Part shown: positions 63,207-64,000 of the stretch, piece by piece | How positions within the stretch are numbered: position 1 is the stretch's first letter | How the letters are laid out: every line of letters starts with the position of its first letter | Assembly: GCA_916048095.2 (NCBI GenBank) | Contig: OU696579.1 | Span: 2,728,001 to 2,792,000, forward strand | DNA: 64,000 nucleotides | Origin: Sacculina carcini | Taxonomy: Eukaryota > Arthropoda > Thecostraca > Sacculinidae | Direction of reading: 5' to 3' | The notes under the pieces: model-generated | Told to the model about the DNA's origin: nothing | Database searches by the model: none | Seen by the model: only the letters and a program-made list of their open reading frames with translations | Position numbers and translations under genes: made by a program

Positions 63207-64000
63207 CGTTATGTTGACGACATGTTTCTGTGCGTCAAATCAAAAGACGAAGTGACCACAATCAAAAATGCATTCGAAGACACAACCGGCCTGACATACA
63301 CCAGCGAACATGCACAAAACGGACAACTGCCATTCCTAGACGTCCTCATACAACTCGAAAGAAGAAAGATGAAAACGTGTGTGTACACGAAGCCGACGAA
63401 TGAAGGACTGTGCCTCAATGCTGCAAGCGAGTGCCCGAACAAATACAAACGCTCCACCATCAGCGCCTACGTTCGTCGTGCAATCACCCACTGCTCAGAC
63501 TGGGAGTCAACACATCACGAGCTTGAGCGCTTGACACAGGTACTCGTGAACAACGGCTACTCAAATGACGACGTGTCCAAAGTCGTAAAGGAAACGCTCA
63601 ACAAACAATTCATTCGCGATGTGCCCGAAAATGAAGATGCACAAGTGATTTATATGTACTACAAAAACATCATGAGCTCTGCATATCGTGTGGATGAAAT
63701 AATCATGCGAGAAATTATCGCAAAAAACGTGAAGGCCACCAGCGACACAACAAAGGTCAAATTGATAATTTATTATCAATCGCGAAAAACTGTCAATGTT
63801 ATTATGAAAAACAGGCCCATGATGGAGAAGCCCAGCAAGTTGCAGCAGCACCATGTCGTATACCGATACACCTGTCCAAATGAGGAGTGTGGGCCTCATT
63901 CATACATCGGTATGACGACCACAACGCTGTCGCGACGGCTGACGTGCCACCTCAGCAATGGTGCAATCCAAAAGCACAACATCTCGGTGCACAAACAAAA
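63207..64000 (+). CDS. Penelope-like element: RT end plus GIY-YIG-type domain (partial)
   Basis: Open to the window edge. Starts RYVDDMFLCVKSKDE (RT catalytic YVDD), then LPFLDVLIQLERRKMKTCVY, TKPTNEGLCLN, a helical linker, and YRYTCPNEECGPHSYIGMTT followed by LSRRLTCHLSNGA, a GIY-YIG-like endonuclease core (YIG with a downstream R). This order (RT, linker, GIY-YIG) defines canonical Penelope/Neptune elements. It appears 5'-truncated near 63200, lies antisense in a HEATR1 intron, and shows no stop over 264 codons, so it may be recent. Confidence 0.88.

Noticed and set aside
1-64000. Bacterial defence or phage-type system
   Set aside because: No operon-like gene layout; the coding blocks are retroelement proteins or spliced metazoan exons.

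Overview
The window is eukaryotic, from an invertebrate metazoan: split genes with GT-AG introns, CA/TG microsatellites, many Ty3/gypsy, BEL/Pao, LINE, Penelope-like and Helitron sequences, and no bacterial-style gene clusters. I cannot fix the phylum. The retroelement mix (CsRn1-type and K02A2.6/Mag-type Ty3 elements, L2/CR1-like LINEs with a 2A peptide) is typical of lophotrochozoans and invertebrate deuterostomes.

Host genes survive only at the two edges, both on the minus strand. At the left (174-383 and 1056-1283) are two exons that read as the N-terminal membrane-anchor region of a P5B ATPase (ATP13A family). At the right (60544-60741, 62586-62744, 62937-63067) are the last three coding exons of HEATR1/UTP10, a ribosome-biogenesis HEAT-repeat protein, joined by phase-0 GT-AG introns. 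One HEATR1 intron holds a solo LTR and a 0.9-kb minisatellite with about 25 CACGTG sites. A Penelope-like element with a GIY-YIG-type C-terminus runs off the right edge.

Almost everything between is a retrotransposon graveyard built by insertion into insertion. Single Ty3 element A (1627-5580) carries a tRNA-derived SINE. Nest 1 (7735-29664) is a minus-strand LINE (P) holding Ty3 element E, whose 5' LTR holds Ty3 element D, which in turn holds Ty3 elements C and B and a solo LTR. A second Ty3 element (F) in the same LINE is split by an inversion. Nest 2 (31913-56215) is a plus-strand LINE (M) with a 2A peptide. It holds Ty3 element H, whose 3' LTR holds BEL/Pao element I. Element I holds Ty3 element L (itself holding K in its LTR) and a small non-coding LTR element J. 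Most insertions are framed by matching 4-5 bp target-site duplications, and LTR divergence falls towards the innermost copies, as nesting order predicts.

Right of nest 2 come a TAA-tailed short repeat, a Ty3 pol fragment (N), a Helitron helicase fragment, a solo LTR of the H family and another LINE (O), then the HEATR1 3' end. All virus-like elements are treated as fossils. No new gene system was found; the noteworthy signals are the nesting, the LTR-element primer-site patterns, the 2A-bearing LINE and the HEATR1 intron array.
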